64,000 nucleotides of DNA from positions 62,001 through 126,000 of the forward strand of contig JAGYIQ010000007.1 in NCBI GenBank assembly GCA_018402565.1, in the 5' to 3' direction. A model generated the notes under the pieces. The model was not told the DNA's origin. It searched no databases and saw only the letters and a list, made by a program, of their open reading frames with translations. How positions within the stretch are numbered: position 1 is the stretch's first letter; each line of letters begins with the position of its first letter. The DNA is from Pirellulaceae bacterium (lineage in GTDB: Bacteria; Planctomycetota; Planctomycetia; Pirellulales; Pirellulaceae). Both the position numbers and the translations under genes were made by a program. Positions 17,431 through 25,285 of this stretch are shown piece after piece.

Positions 17431-18600
17431 ATTGTCCAGGCTGCCGGAGAGAGCGCCTCCAGCGGCGAGTACCCTAGTCAGACGGGGGGAGGCAATGCAG
17501 GAAACAATCAAAACACCTACAATCCCACGGAGACGTTGGATGACGACTGGTTGTTGCCCGATGAAGCGAATCGCCGCGAAGACAGTGGCCTCTTGGATCT
17601 GACTCCTGAATCCGCGTTTAATAAGATGGTGTCGGACCCGATGTTTCGGGCGATGCTCGAGCAGTTCCTGAGAAACCGCGCGACGTGGCCGGATCCCGAC
17701 GTGATGTCCGATAAATCGATCTGGGATAGCTGCATGCAGTTGTACTGGAGGGTCAAATTCCATCAAACCCTCTCCGCGGCGGAGAAAGCGAGGTTTGAGA
17801 GTTCCCTGAATGGTGCCACCGAGGACAAGCGAACTCCGTTGTGCGACCACTGGGTGTTTTGGTTCGCTCCAGAATCGGTTCGACTATTTGTGTTGGCACC
17901 AGAAGCCGCTGCCGAGATCGCTCAACAACGGTCGGCTAGGGCGGCATTGGTTGGAAAACTAGCGTCTGCTGATTCGAAAGCGCATTACCGGGCATTGATG
18001 GACATGTACCGATCAGGTAAGTACACCAACGAGATGCTCAACTCCACCGCCGGAGTCTACGGGGAACATTTCTTGGCCGTGTTGGGAGTACCACTTAAAG
18101 GGACTCAGCTGGCTAAAGAGGCCGTTGAAAATGTCGGAGGTCTTGCATCTGGGGTTAATAAAGTTGATAATGTGCCAAGGGGAGCGAGGGGGCCAGCAAC
18201 CGCGTGGGACGGCTTTTACGAAGCTCTTGCAGGCGGTCCCGTTCGAGACTTGACTACAGGTCGAGTTAAGATTCAGGGCAATGGAATTGACGTTGTTGAA
18301 CGGCATCTAGCCCGATTCGGTCCGGATAAGGCGAACAGCGTAATGGTGCAACGCCTGCGTGACATCGCGGATGGAAAGATCACAGCAACGGCTCAAGACC
18401 TTAATTTCTACACTCACGAACTACGTGAGTTCGTGAGATATCGGCGGCTTGGGTGGCGGAACGGGGTTCCCGGCAATGCAGATGCAGCGACCGATCTTTG
18501 GCGGCAAACTCACAGTGCAACTCTGGATGACTATGGGTTTCCATTACAGGCTGATGACCTGCTGTATCACCCAGACGCTTTGAAATTCTTGTGGGAATAG
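17419..18600 (+). CDS. Truncated core with C-terminal toxin-like domain (cassette 8)
   Basis: 393 residues with no signal peptide; the start inside repeat-derived DNA is uncertain and the first ~15 residues are doubtful. Residues 15-40 (Gly/Asn/Ser-rich linker, then DDDWLL) resemble the linker before the pre-toxin part of the other cores. Residues 50-240 are a pre-toxin segment unlike the others. Residues about 285-393 form a compact domain (GNGIDVVERHLARFG, then TAQDLNFYTHELREF and DDYGFPL), with a His-Glu pair in a helix; domains of this style occur at the ends of large secreted toxins, but I cannot name the family. It is followed after 4 bases by a small gene. Confidence 0.5.
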   Translation: MCPQIVQAAGESASSGEYPSQTGGGNAGNNQNTYNPTETLDDDWLLPDEANRREDSGLLDLTPESAFNKMVSDPMFRAMLEQFLRNRATWPDPDVMSDKSIWDSCMQLYWRVKFHQTLSAAEKARFESSLNGATEDKRTPLCDHWVFWFAPESVRLFVLAPEAAAEIAQQRSARAALVGKLASADSKAHYRALMDMYRSGKYTNEMLNSTAGVYGEHFLAVLGVPLKGTQLAKEAVENVGGLASGVNKVDNVPRGARGPATAWDGFYEALAGGPVRDLTTGRVKIQGNGIDVVERHLARFGPDKANSVMVQRLRDIADGKITATAQDLNFYTHELREFVRYRRLGWRNGVPGNADAATDLWRQTHSATLDDYGFPLQADDLLYHPDALKFLWE

Positions 18601-18604
18601 CGAA

Positions 18605-18862
18605 ATGGAACTGGACAAAAACCAACTAGTCATTCTTGAAACCGTGCATTCTCGCAATGGCGAATGCAATTGGTACAAAGTGAGCCGTCGGGTTCTCTCG
18701 TTGCTGGATAGCCCCGCTGAGCTGAAGTTGTCACCACTCCTTGATGCGGGCCTGATCGAAGAATCATCGCTGGACGGCGAACCTTTACCCCGGTTGCATG
18801 TAACTGCGAAAGGTAAACAGGTTCTTGCTGAGCAAACAGCGAATCAAACGCCGCGTGCTTAG
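18605..18862 (+). CDS. Small winged-helix-like protein, predicted immunity, cassette 8
   Basis: 85 residues, 4 bases after the toxin-like gene. The pattern of an N-terminal helix (NQLVILETVHSR), a second helix (YKVSRRVLSL), then LLDAGLIEES and LHVTAKGKQVL, is that of a small winged helix. By position it is the immunity partner, though a regulatory role cannot be excluded. It is the last gene of the array. Confidence 0.5.
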   Translation: MELDKNQLVILETVHSRNGECNWYKVSRRVLSLLDSPAELKLSPLLDAGLIEESSLDGEPLPRLHVTAKGKQVLAEQTANQTPRA

Positions 18863-18894
18863 CAATGAAGGCGGTGGCGAGCGTTAACGCGGCG

Positions 18895-19440
18895 ACGGGA
18901 AGCCGCCGGAATCTTTTTAGGATGCACCGCCGGGCGGATGCGTGTTACCGAAGCGAAATCCCGACGCGTCGGGACACGCCCGGCGGAACCTGAGTTGACG
19001 TTCCAAAGGAATGGAGTGCGGCTTGCAGCGGAGAGAACTTTTCGGTTGGTAACGCGAAAAGGACTAGCGTTTGGGCGGTCGAGTGCCACGCGGTTTTACC
19101 TGCTCAACCTCCGCCGAGACCGCAACGGGGGGGATGTGTGTGCGGCGAATCTTTGTGTTGGTGGAAATGGCTTGGCGGGAATCGGCCGCCGGACAACGCT
19201 TCACTCGTCCACTTGCTACGGGCGGTGTGACCAAGGGGCAACGATCCATCCTTTTTGATCATGGGGGGAGGCTTGGTAGCCGGTCAGTCAGCGCTCCGCC
19301 GGGACAAGCCCGAGCGGTGGCGGTTTGGCCAAGGGGCGACGAGCCATCTTTTTGATTATTAGGAGGGGCGCTCTAGCTACCCAGACTTTCGCTCCGGCGG
19401 GGTAAACCCGCACGGGGGCGGTTTGGTCAAGGGGCAACGC
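18895..19440. repeat. Dispersed repeat, copy B
   Basis: Non-coding. It matches copy A (1-230) over at least 19035-19230, extends left into sequence shared with 8548-8690, and carries three GACCAAGGGGC-type units at about 19217, 19322 and 19423. With copy A it brackets the whole toxin array in direct orientation. Confidence 0.75.
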
Positions 19441-19534
19441 TCCTCATTTTGGATTGTGGGGAGAGTGTGGTGTCTCATCTTGCACCGTTGGTGCGAAAGA
19501 CCGCTGGGAGCCGTTTTCTGTTAGCGGAGTTTTT

Positions 19535-20285
19535 CCATGGCGTATTCCGCCTGAAGGCGGGACTACAAGCGGGGCCGTTTCGGCGGGGAACGGGAGCATT
19601 TGGCGAGGTAACGGTGGTTGGTGTCTTTCCTGTTGGCAGGTTTTTTCCATGGCGTATTCCGCCTGAAGGCGGGACTACAAGCGGGGCCGTTTCGGCGGGG
19701 AACGGGAGCATTTGGCGAGGTAACGGTGGTGGGTGTCTTTCCTGTTGGCAGGTTTTTCCATGGCGTACTTCCGCCCGAAGGCGGGACTACAAGCGGGGCC
19801 GTTTCGGCGGGGAACGGGAGCACTTGGCGAGGTAACGGTGGTTGGTGTCTTTCCTGTTGGCAGGTTTTTTCCATGGCGTATTCCGCCTGAAGGCGGGACT
19901 ACAAGCGGGGCCGTTTCGGCGGGGAGCGGGAGCATTTGGCGAGGTTCCGTTGGTTGGTGTCTTTCCTGTTGGCAGGTTTTTTCCATGGCGTATTCCGCCT
20001 GAAGGCGGGACTACAAGCGGGGCCGTTTCGGCGGGGAACGGGAGCACTTGGCGAGGTAACGGTGGTTGGTGTCTTTCCTGTTGGCAGGTTTTTTCCATGG
20101 CGCATTCCGCCTGAAGGCGGGACTACAAGCGGGGCCGTTTCGGCGGGGAACGGGAGCACTTGGCGAGGTTCCGTTGGTTGGTGTCGTTTCTGTTGGCAGG
20201 TCTTTTCCATGGCGCATTCCGCCTGAAGGCGGGACTACGAGCGGGGCCGTCTGGTGTACAGCGGAATCATTTGGCGAGGTTGCGT
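19535..20285. repeat. Tandem array of seven ~112-bp repeats
   Basis: The word CCATGGCG begins units at 19535, 19647, 19758, 19871, 19983, 20095 and 20207, spacings of 112, 111, 113, 112, 112 and 112. Each unit holds a hairpin CCGCCTGAAGGCGG (in one copy CCGCCCGAAGGCGG) and the words GACTACAAGCGGGGCCG and TTTCGGCGGGGA. The last copy degenerates after about 20255. Because 112 is not a multiple of three, long spurious open frames appear on both strands. It is no CRISPR: there are no spacers. Confidence 0.9.
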
Positions 20286-20520
20286 TGGCTGGCGGTGATC
20301 AGGTCCGGTCCGGGCAGTATTACGTGGTCGCCGGTTCAAGCTCGTTCGGTGGGCTGCTGGCTTCTGTTGTCCGTCTTTCGCGACAACGATTTTTTCGGTA
20401 GGTTGCTGTGACTGGGGGACCGGATGGGCCGTGCCGGCTGGCTATGCTGGCTGGCTTGGCGGGCCGCGGAACGTGACCAAATTTAGCCAAATCAATGACT
20501 CGGCTGCAAAAGGACCGGCG

Positions 20521-21867
20521 ATGACAAGTGCCCCTGCCGATCGGTTGGACGAGACGCGGTTACCACCGGGCCCGCGGGGCAAGTGGGGGACGACTCTCCA
20601 GCTGATCCGCAATCCGCGAGTTGCCTTGGAGCGGTGGGTCAAGCAGTTTGGTGACCCCTTCTATTTCTGTCCATTGAACGGCCCAGTCGTGGTGACGGGG
20701 CGCGAGGACCTGCTGCGTGTGATTCATGGTCAGGATCCTAGCATTTACGAGCCGTTTGCGTCTCAGACCACCGTGCCGCTATTGGGGCCTGGTTCGATGT
20801 TGGTCTTGTCGGGGGATCGTCACAAACGCGAGCGACGTTTGACTTCTCCGATGTTTCAGGGCGAACGGATGAAGGTGTATGGCGGGCTTATGCAGGAGAT
20901 CGCCATCGAGTGTTTGCTCCAGCATCTGGAACGCTCCCCCGAGCGGGTGCTGACAGCGGATCTGATGCAGGACATCTCGCTGAGGATCATCATTCGAGCG
21001 ATTTTTGGTGGGGACGACCCGCAATTGGCCCAGCGGATGTTTGTTGCCAGTAAGGTGCTGGCCGGGCGAGCAAATCCGTTGCTGTTCTTTACGCCGCGGT
21101 CTCATTTTTCCTGTTGGGGCTGGAGTCCCCGGGACCGATGGCTGAAGGCCAAGCGACAATTGTGCGATTTGTTGGATATTGCAATTGAGGCGCGTTCTCG
21201 CGACTCACAACCTCGCGTCGATATTCTGGCCATGCTGTGCCAAGCAACCTATGAGGACGGTCAGCCGATGAGTCGCGGGGACATCCACGCGGAGTTGTTG
21301 ACGTTTCTGTTTGCTGGCCATGAGACCACAGCCTTGTCTTTGACCTGGGCCATCTACCACATCCATCGTGATGTCCGAGTCCAGCAGACGCTGAGGGACC
21401 AATTGGACGCGTTGCCCGACGAAAGTCCAACCGGCTTGGCGGAAGCCGACTACCTCAAGGCAACGATTCAGGAAACGTTGCGAATCAACCCCTTGGTGAC
21501 GGAGACGCTCAGGAAGTTGCGTGAACCGTTGGACTTGGGCGGCTATCGCTTGCCAGGGGGCATGGGCTTGGCGTTGGCGACGGTCTTGGCCCATTATAAC
21601 CCTGAGACCTATCCCGAGCCGGACGTGTTTCGACCGGAGCGGTTCTTGGAGCGATCCTTTTCGCCGTTCCAGTACATGCCTTTTGGGGGCGGGCATCGGC
21701 GGTGCATTGGGGCGGCGTTCGCTTCGTACGAGATGGCGGTGGTCTTGGGCGTGCTCTTGCGGCGGTACAACTTTCAATTGCTGGACCCACGTCCCGTTGT
21801 GCCAACCCGCCGCAGCGTCACCATGGGCCCCTCCAGTCCTGTGCCCGTCAAAATCTCCCCACGCTAA
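20521..21867 (+). CDS. Cytochrome P450
   Basis: 448 residues, the usual P450 length. It is a heme monooxygenase, probably soluble since no N-terminal anchor is seen. The I-helix motif AGHETT is present, the K-helix ExxR is ETLR, and the heme loop is FGGGHRRCIG with the thiolate Cys near residue 395. The open frame extends 30 codons upstream, but ATG 20521 has a good AAAGGA ribosome site 6-8 bases ahead and starts a PPGP-type N terminus (RLPPGPRG) typical of the family. No ferredoxin or reductase gene is next to it, so electrons must come from elsewhere. The substrate cannot be told from sequence. Confidence 0.93.
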   Translation: MTSAPADRLDETRLPPGPRGKWGTTLQLIRNPRVALERWVKQFGDPFYFCPLNGPVVVTGREDLLRVIHGQDPSIYEPFASQTTVPLLGPGSMLVLSGDRHKRERRLTSPMFQGERMKVYGGLMQEIAIECLLQHLERSPERVLTADLMQDISLRIIIRAIFGGDDPQLAQRMFVASKVLAGRANPLLFFTPRSHFSCWGWSPRDRWLKAKRQLCDLLDIAIEARSRDSQPRVDILAMLCQATYEDGQPMSRGDIHAELLTFLFAGHETTALSLTWAIYHIHRDVRVQQTLRDQLDALPDESPTGLAEADYLKATIQETLRINPLVTETLRKLREPLDLGGYRLPGGMGLALATVLAHYNPETYPEPDVFRPERFLERSFSPFQYMPFGGGHRRCIGAAFASYEMAVVLGVLLRRYNFQLLDPRPVVPTRRSVTMGPSSPVPVKISPR

Positions 21868-22041
21868 GCACTTGTCCGCAAATTAGTTACCGAATTGCTC
21901 GAAACGGTCAGCGTCCAATTGCCGCAAAAACCGGGTGCTAACGCACTCCGGCTGATTTCCAATTCGGTAAGTTAATTACTGACAAGTCCTAAGGGACGCA
22001 AAACCTGCCGACTGCCTGTGGCGGAGGCCGAACAAAAGAGC

Positions 22042-22211
22042 TAATCGTTCACGGTTGGGAGGTAATCCTTTGGGCTGGGGGCGTTCCGCAAGCCAGATCT
22101 TTTACGGGGCACACTCATGTCATTCTCCAGGTGCTTTCCACGCAAACGATCGTTGTTTTTGTCCGACTTGCTCCACGGCACCCTACGGGACTACGGGACG
22201 TGAGCGGTTAC
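22042..22211. mobile_element. MITE-like element, diverged copy
   Basis: The left end (AATCGTTCAC, then GGAGGTAATCC and GTTCCGCAAG) and right end (CGACTTGCTCCACGGCACCC, then GTGAGCGGTTAC) match the ends of the better-preserved 161-bp element at 50136-50296, with imperfect inverted ends. It has no coding capacity. It lies between the P450 gene and the convergent FecR-like gene. Confidence 0.6.
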
Positions 22212-22228
22212 CAGAAGTTGGCTGGCGC

Positions 22229-22261
22229 CTGTGGGGTGCCTGTGGGGTGCCTGTGGGGTGC
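22229..22261. repeat. Three tandem 11-bp repeats
   Basis: CTGTGGGGTGC occurs three times in a row, immediately after the MITE-like element and just downstream of the stop codon of the minus-strand gene that ends at 22273. Confidence 0.8.
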
Positions 22262-22272
22262 CTGCTGGGCGG

Positions 22273-25230
22273 CTATCGGGAGCCCTGGTGTTGGTCGGGC
22301 TCAAGGGACTGTACGCGCTCCAGGGTGTAGGCAACTTCAAGCGGTAGTTGTTGCTGCGTTTTCTCATCGCCATTGTAGGCTTCGTAACGCAGGAAAACCG
22401 GGCCTCCCAACGGGTGACCGGCGTGATTTGGCCGGACTGGCTGCCATTCGTTTTCTCGCCAAAAATAGGTAGAGACCAAGCCAGCCTCACGCTTGAGACG
22501 GACCTTGAGCGATGTTGGATTGACGTCGTCGCCCCATTCCCGTTCGGGGATCCAATGGTTGGCAGCGATTGGTGGTGTGTATCCCTCACGGTTGTCTCTG
22601 AGCAGACCGTATCGTGTTCCTCGCTCACGGGTTTCGCACATAAAACCAACGGCCTGCTCGCGACTGTCCACCAACGCCAGGCTCCAGACACGTACGTGAT
22701 CGCCTGCCGACGAGGCGGACAGTGTTGGCTGAACGCTGATGGTCACATCAAAGTCGCCATCAAGAGTCCCTGGCGAGTAGGCTCGAGCGATTCCTGGGCC
22801 GCGGCCGTCTAGGGTCAAACGAACCGTTTCGCCGTCGGGCCGAGCAACGCCATGACTCGTGGAAACGTGCCAGTTGGTATCCATCGTCATGTACGGCGCC
22901 GTGTGTAGGCGGACTTCTCGCAGCGTGTACGTCACCGGGTTCGCTGGGCCGCTGAAGGTGGCGTTCTCCAACAACCAGCCAATCCACAGTGTTTCTGGGA
23001 GCTGTACCGTGTGCAAACCCGTCGATTCCCACACGCCTTCTTCGCGACTCCAGGAGGTCGCCCAGATGTCGCTTCGACGACTGAATCGCACTCGCAGCGG
23101 GTTGTCGCCAACGGTGGGCCACTGAGTGTGGGGAACATTGAGTAGGGGCTGGTGCGAAGCCGCTGGCCTGCCGCGTCTGACCAGCGCGGAGCCGGGTATC
23201 CAGTAGCTCCGCCCCACTCCATCCGTCCGTAAGAAGTTCCCGCCCCACTGACCGGGAGAGCGACTAGCCAGCAGGCCGGGGTAGGCACCGGGCGCGCGGA
23301 CCAGGAAGTCCAGGGACGCTTGGTGGCCGGGCTGACCTGCGATCGAGACCTCGGCCTCCAGGTCAAAATCGCCAGTGACCTTGTGGAGCAGACGCGGGGC
23401 GGTATCAGCCGCGTAGTGCCCGCAGTCCAGTCGGCTATTGGCCGGGACCGTGACGCGCAAGACTCCCGACTCAGGGAACTCGACCTCGGCTCGCACCCCA
23501 CGTCGCTCTGGTGGATCTGCCAGTACCCACCCGTCAGCTGCCGCCGCATCGGTCAGCGAAAAGGGTTTTTCGCCGAACGGCGTGCGGGAGGGTGACCAAA
23601 ATTCGGGTTCCGCTGGGATGCCATCTGCAGCCCGGACCAAGCCTGCCCCAGCCGCTTCAAATGGCTCGACGGTCGCGGTGCGATAGTTCAGTTTCTCGCC
23701 GGCATTGAGGATCAACGGCTCGCCTTCACCGCTCACCTCGACGGCGCCGGAGATAACTGCGACGCCCGAATCATCCAGGATGAAGTCGGTCCCCTTGGGC
23801 TTGACGAGGCGGCCCTTGTGCATGAACTCGATGTTCTGATACGCGATGCCATGACGGCCAACGCGGGCTCCGCCTCGCTCCAGGGTCACGCGGATACCCA
23901 TGCCGTCAGGTGGATAGTTGACTGTGATTTCAGAATTGGGTTGCACCACGACCATCGTGCCGTCCCACAACTCGACGGTGACGGCGTGCCCCCCCGCCCG
24001 GATTTTATCGCCAGGGAGGATGTCACCGCCCCAGACGGCGGCCTGCTCCGGTGCCTGCTCGATAAGTTCCACATAGCCCACGTACGCTTGTTCGGGTTGC
24101 CGCCAAGCTCCCGAAGGCCCGCGGTCGGTGGCCGGCCCGAAAGTGACCCAAATCTGTGCTGGCGAGCGGACAGTGAACTCTTGCTGTGCCTCGGTGGCCA
24201 CGCCATCGGCAGCCACCGCCAGGCTGGCAACGCTGCGCGCGGACCGCTGCGGGATCCCCGTGGGGGCCGCGTCGACCGACATGGTGGTGTTCGTATTGCT
24301 GGCCCTCATCCCGCCCCGCCGGGGTTCGGGAATTTTGACAATCGCGCGATACTTTCCAGGTGCGACGACAAAGGGGCCCAGGGTGGCCGGGTCATTGCGC
24401 GGGCGAGCTTCCGCCGCGGCACCTCGGTCAACCTGCCAGCCTTCGGCGGCGCCAACCCAGTTGCCTGAGCCCTGCATGATTCGCGTCCCGATGGGGTTAC
24501 TCCCAGTGTCAAGGTTGGCATTGTCCCGGACGATGATCGCGCGGCTGCCGTCCGCTACCCAGCCGAGTCGTTTGGGCGGATCCTTGGCGGGACGCGGCGC
24601 AGCAGGTGGTTCGCGATACGGCACCATCTGATCGATTCCACGATCCCAGACTTGCCCGTCCAGCCACCGCAATGTAGAGGCTTTTTGCTCCTCAGTGAGT
24701 TGCAGAAAATCAGAAAAAGTTCCCAGGCGTAATCGCCACTTGCACCACTCGTTCCACTCCTGCTCGATGTCGGTGAGCTCCGCCTCGAGGCCCGGAATGA
24801 TCACTTCGCGGAGCTGGATGCGCTGTCGCATGCCATCTACCACGCTCCTGTCCGACGCCAGGGCAAACGGTGCTGATGTGCCACCGGTTTGGTAAGTTTG
24901 GAGGTCTCGGCCCGTGTTCCGCAGCAAGGTACGGGATCGTGCGAGTAACTCTTGGGCCTCGCGATGGCGTTCCAGTAGGCTCGTGGCATACTGCCGCGGC
25001 GAGCTGCCCTGGGCCGGATGCCCCGGTCGCGAGAGCGGGTGAATGTTCTCTTGGGACCAGACAGAGACCGTGCCGACAGAGACCGTACCGATCAGTGCAC
25101 TCAATGAAGCGATCAACAGGCAGAGGGCTCGCGCGAACGGAAGCCTATTGGAAGTGGCGAGTCGCTTGCTAATGGGCAAACTGGATCGGCATTGCCTGGG
25201 CGATGTCGTGGAACCGTTTCGCGTGTTCAT
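22273..25230 (-). CDS. Exported FecR-like protein with concanavalin-like domains
   Basis: 985 residues. Residues about 30-60 are a hydrophobic signal segment after a basic N terminus. Residues 80-170 are helical and Arg/Glu-rich. Residues about 395-520 fit a FecR-type domain (GDILPGDKIRAGG, VELWDGTMVVV, then VTLERGGARV and VISGAVEV). After 560 there are two concanavalin/DUF1349-like beta-sandwich segments, each with a GDFD-type opening (TGDFDLEAEVS, LDGDFDVTISV). Planctomycetes often pair FecR domains with LamG/DUF1349 domains in exported proteins beside ECF sigma systems, but no sigma factor is seen here. It is the last gene of a four-gene minus-strand group, 55 bases after its predecessor. 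Confidence 0.6.
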   Translation of the reverse strand: MNTRNGSTTSPRQCRSSLPISKRLATSNRLPFARALCLLIASLSALIGTVSVGTVSVWSQENIHPLSRPGHPAQGSSPRQYATSLLERHREAQELLARSRTLLRNTGRDLQTYQTGGTSAPFALASDRSVVDGMRQRIQLREVIIPGLEAELTDIEQEWNEWCKWRLRLGTFSDFLQLTEEQKASTLRWLDGQVWDRGIDQMVPYREPPAAPRPAKDPPKRLGWVADGSRAIIVRDNANLDTGSNPIGTRIMQGSGNWVGAAEGWQVDRGAAAEARPRNDPATLGPFVVAPGKYRAIVKIPEPRRGGMRASNTNTTMSVDAAPTGIPQRSARSVASLAVAADGVATEAQQEFTVRSPAQIWVTFGPATDRGPSGAWRQPEQAYVGYVELIEQAPEQAAVWGGDILPGDKIRAGGHAVTVELWDGTMVVVQPNSEITVNYPPDGMGIRVTLERGGARVGRHGIAYQNIEFMHKGRLVKPKGTDFILDDSGVAVISGAVEVSGEGEPLILNAGEKLNYRTATVEPFEAAGAGLVRAADGIPAEPEFWSPSRTPFGEKPFSLTDAAAADGWVLADPPERRGVRAEVEFPESGVLRVTVPANSRLDCGHYAADTAPRLLHKVTGDFDLEAEVSIAGQPGHQASLDFLVRAPGAYPGLLASRSPGQWGGNFLRTDGVGRSYWIPGSALVRRGRPAASHQPLLNVPHTQWPTVGDNPLRVRFSRRSDIWATSWSREEGVWESTGLHTVQLPETLWIGWLLENATFSGPANPVTYTLREVRLHTAPYMTMDTNWHVSTSHGVARPDGETVRLTLDGRGPGIARAYSPGTLDGDFDVTISVQPTLSASSAGDHVRVWSLALVDSREQAVGFMCETRERGTRYGLLRDNREGYTPPIAANHWIPEREWGDDVNPTSLKVRLKREAGLVSTYFWRENEWQPVRPNHAGHPLGGPVFLRYEAYNGDEKTQQQLPLEVAYTLERVQSLEPDQHQGSR

Positions 25231-25285
25231 GGTTAGCTCTTAATCACTAATCAAATGTTTTTGAAATAAGGACCGGCTGTCCGGA

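Noticed and set aside
19535-20285. Possible CRISPR array
   Set aside because: The repeats are 112 bases, contiguous and without unique spacers, and no cas gene is near.
19444-20411. Many overlapping open frames on both strands, 60-130 residues each
   Set aside because: They are readings of the 112-bp tandem repeat, which shifts frame each copy; none has a ribosome site or a sensible protein composition.
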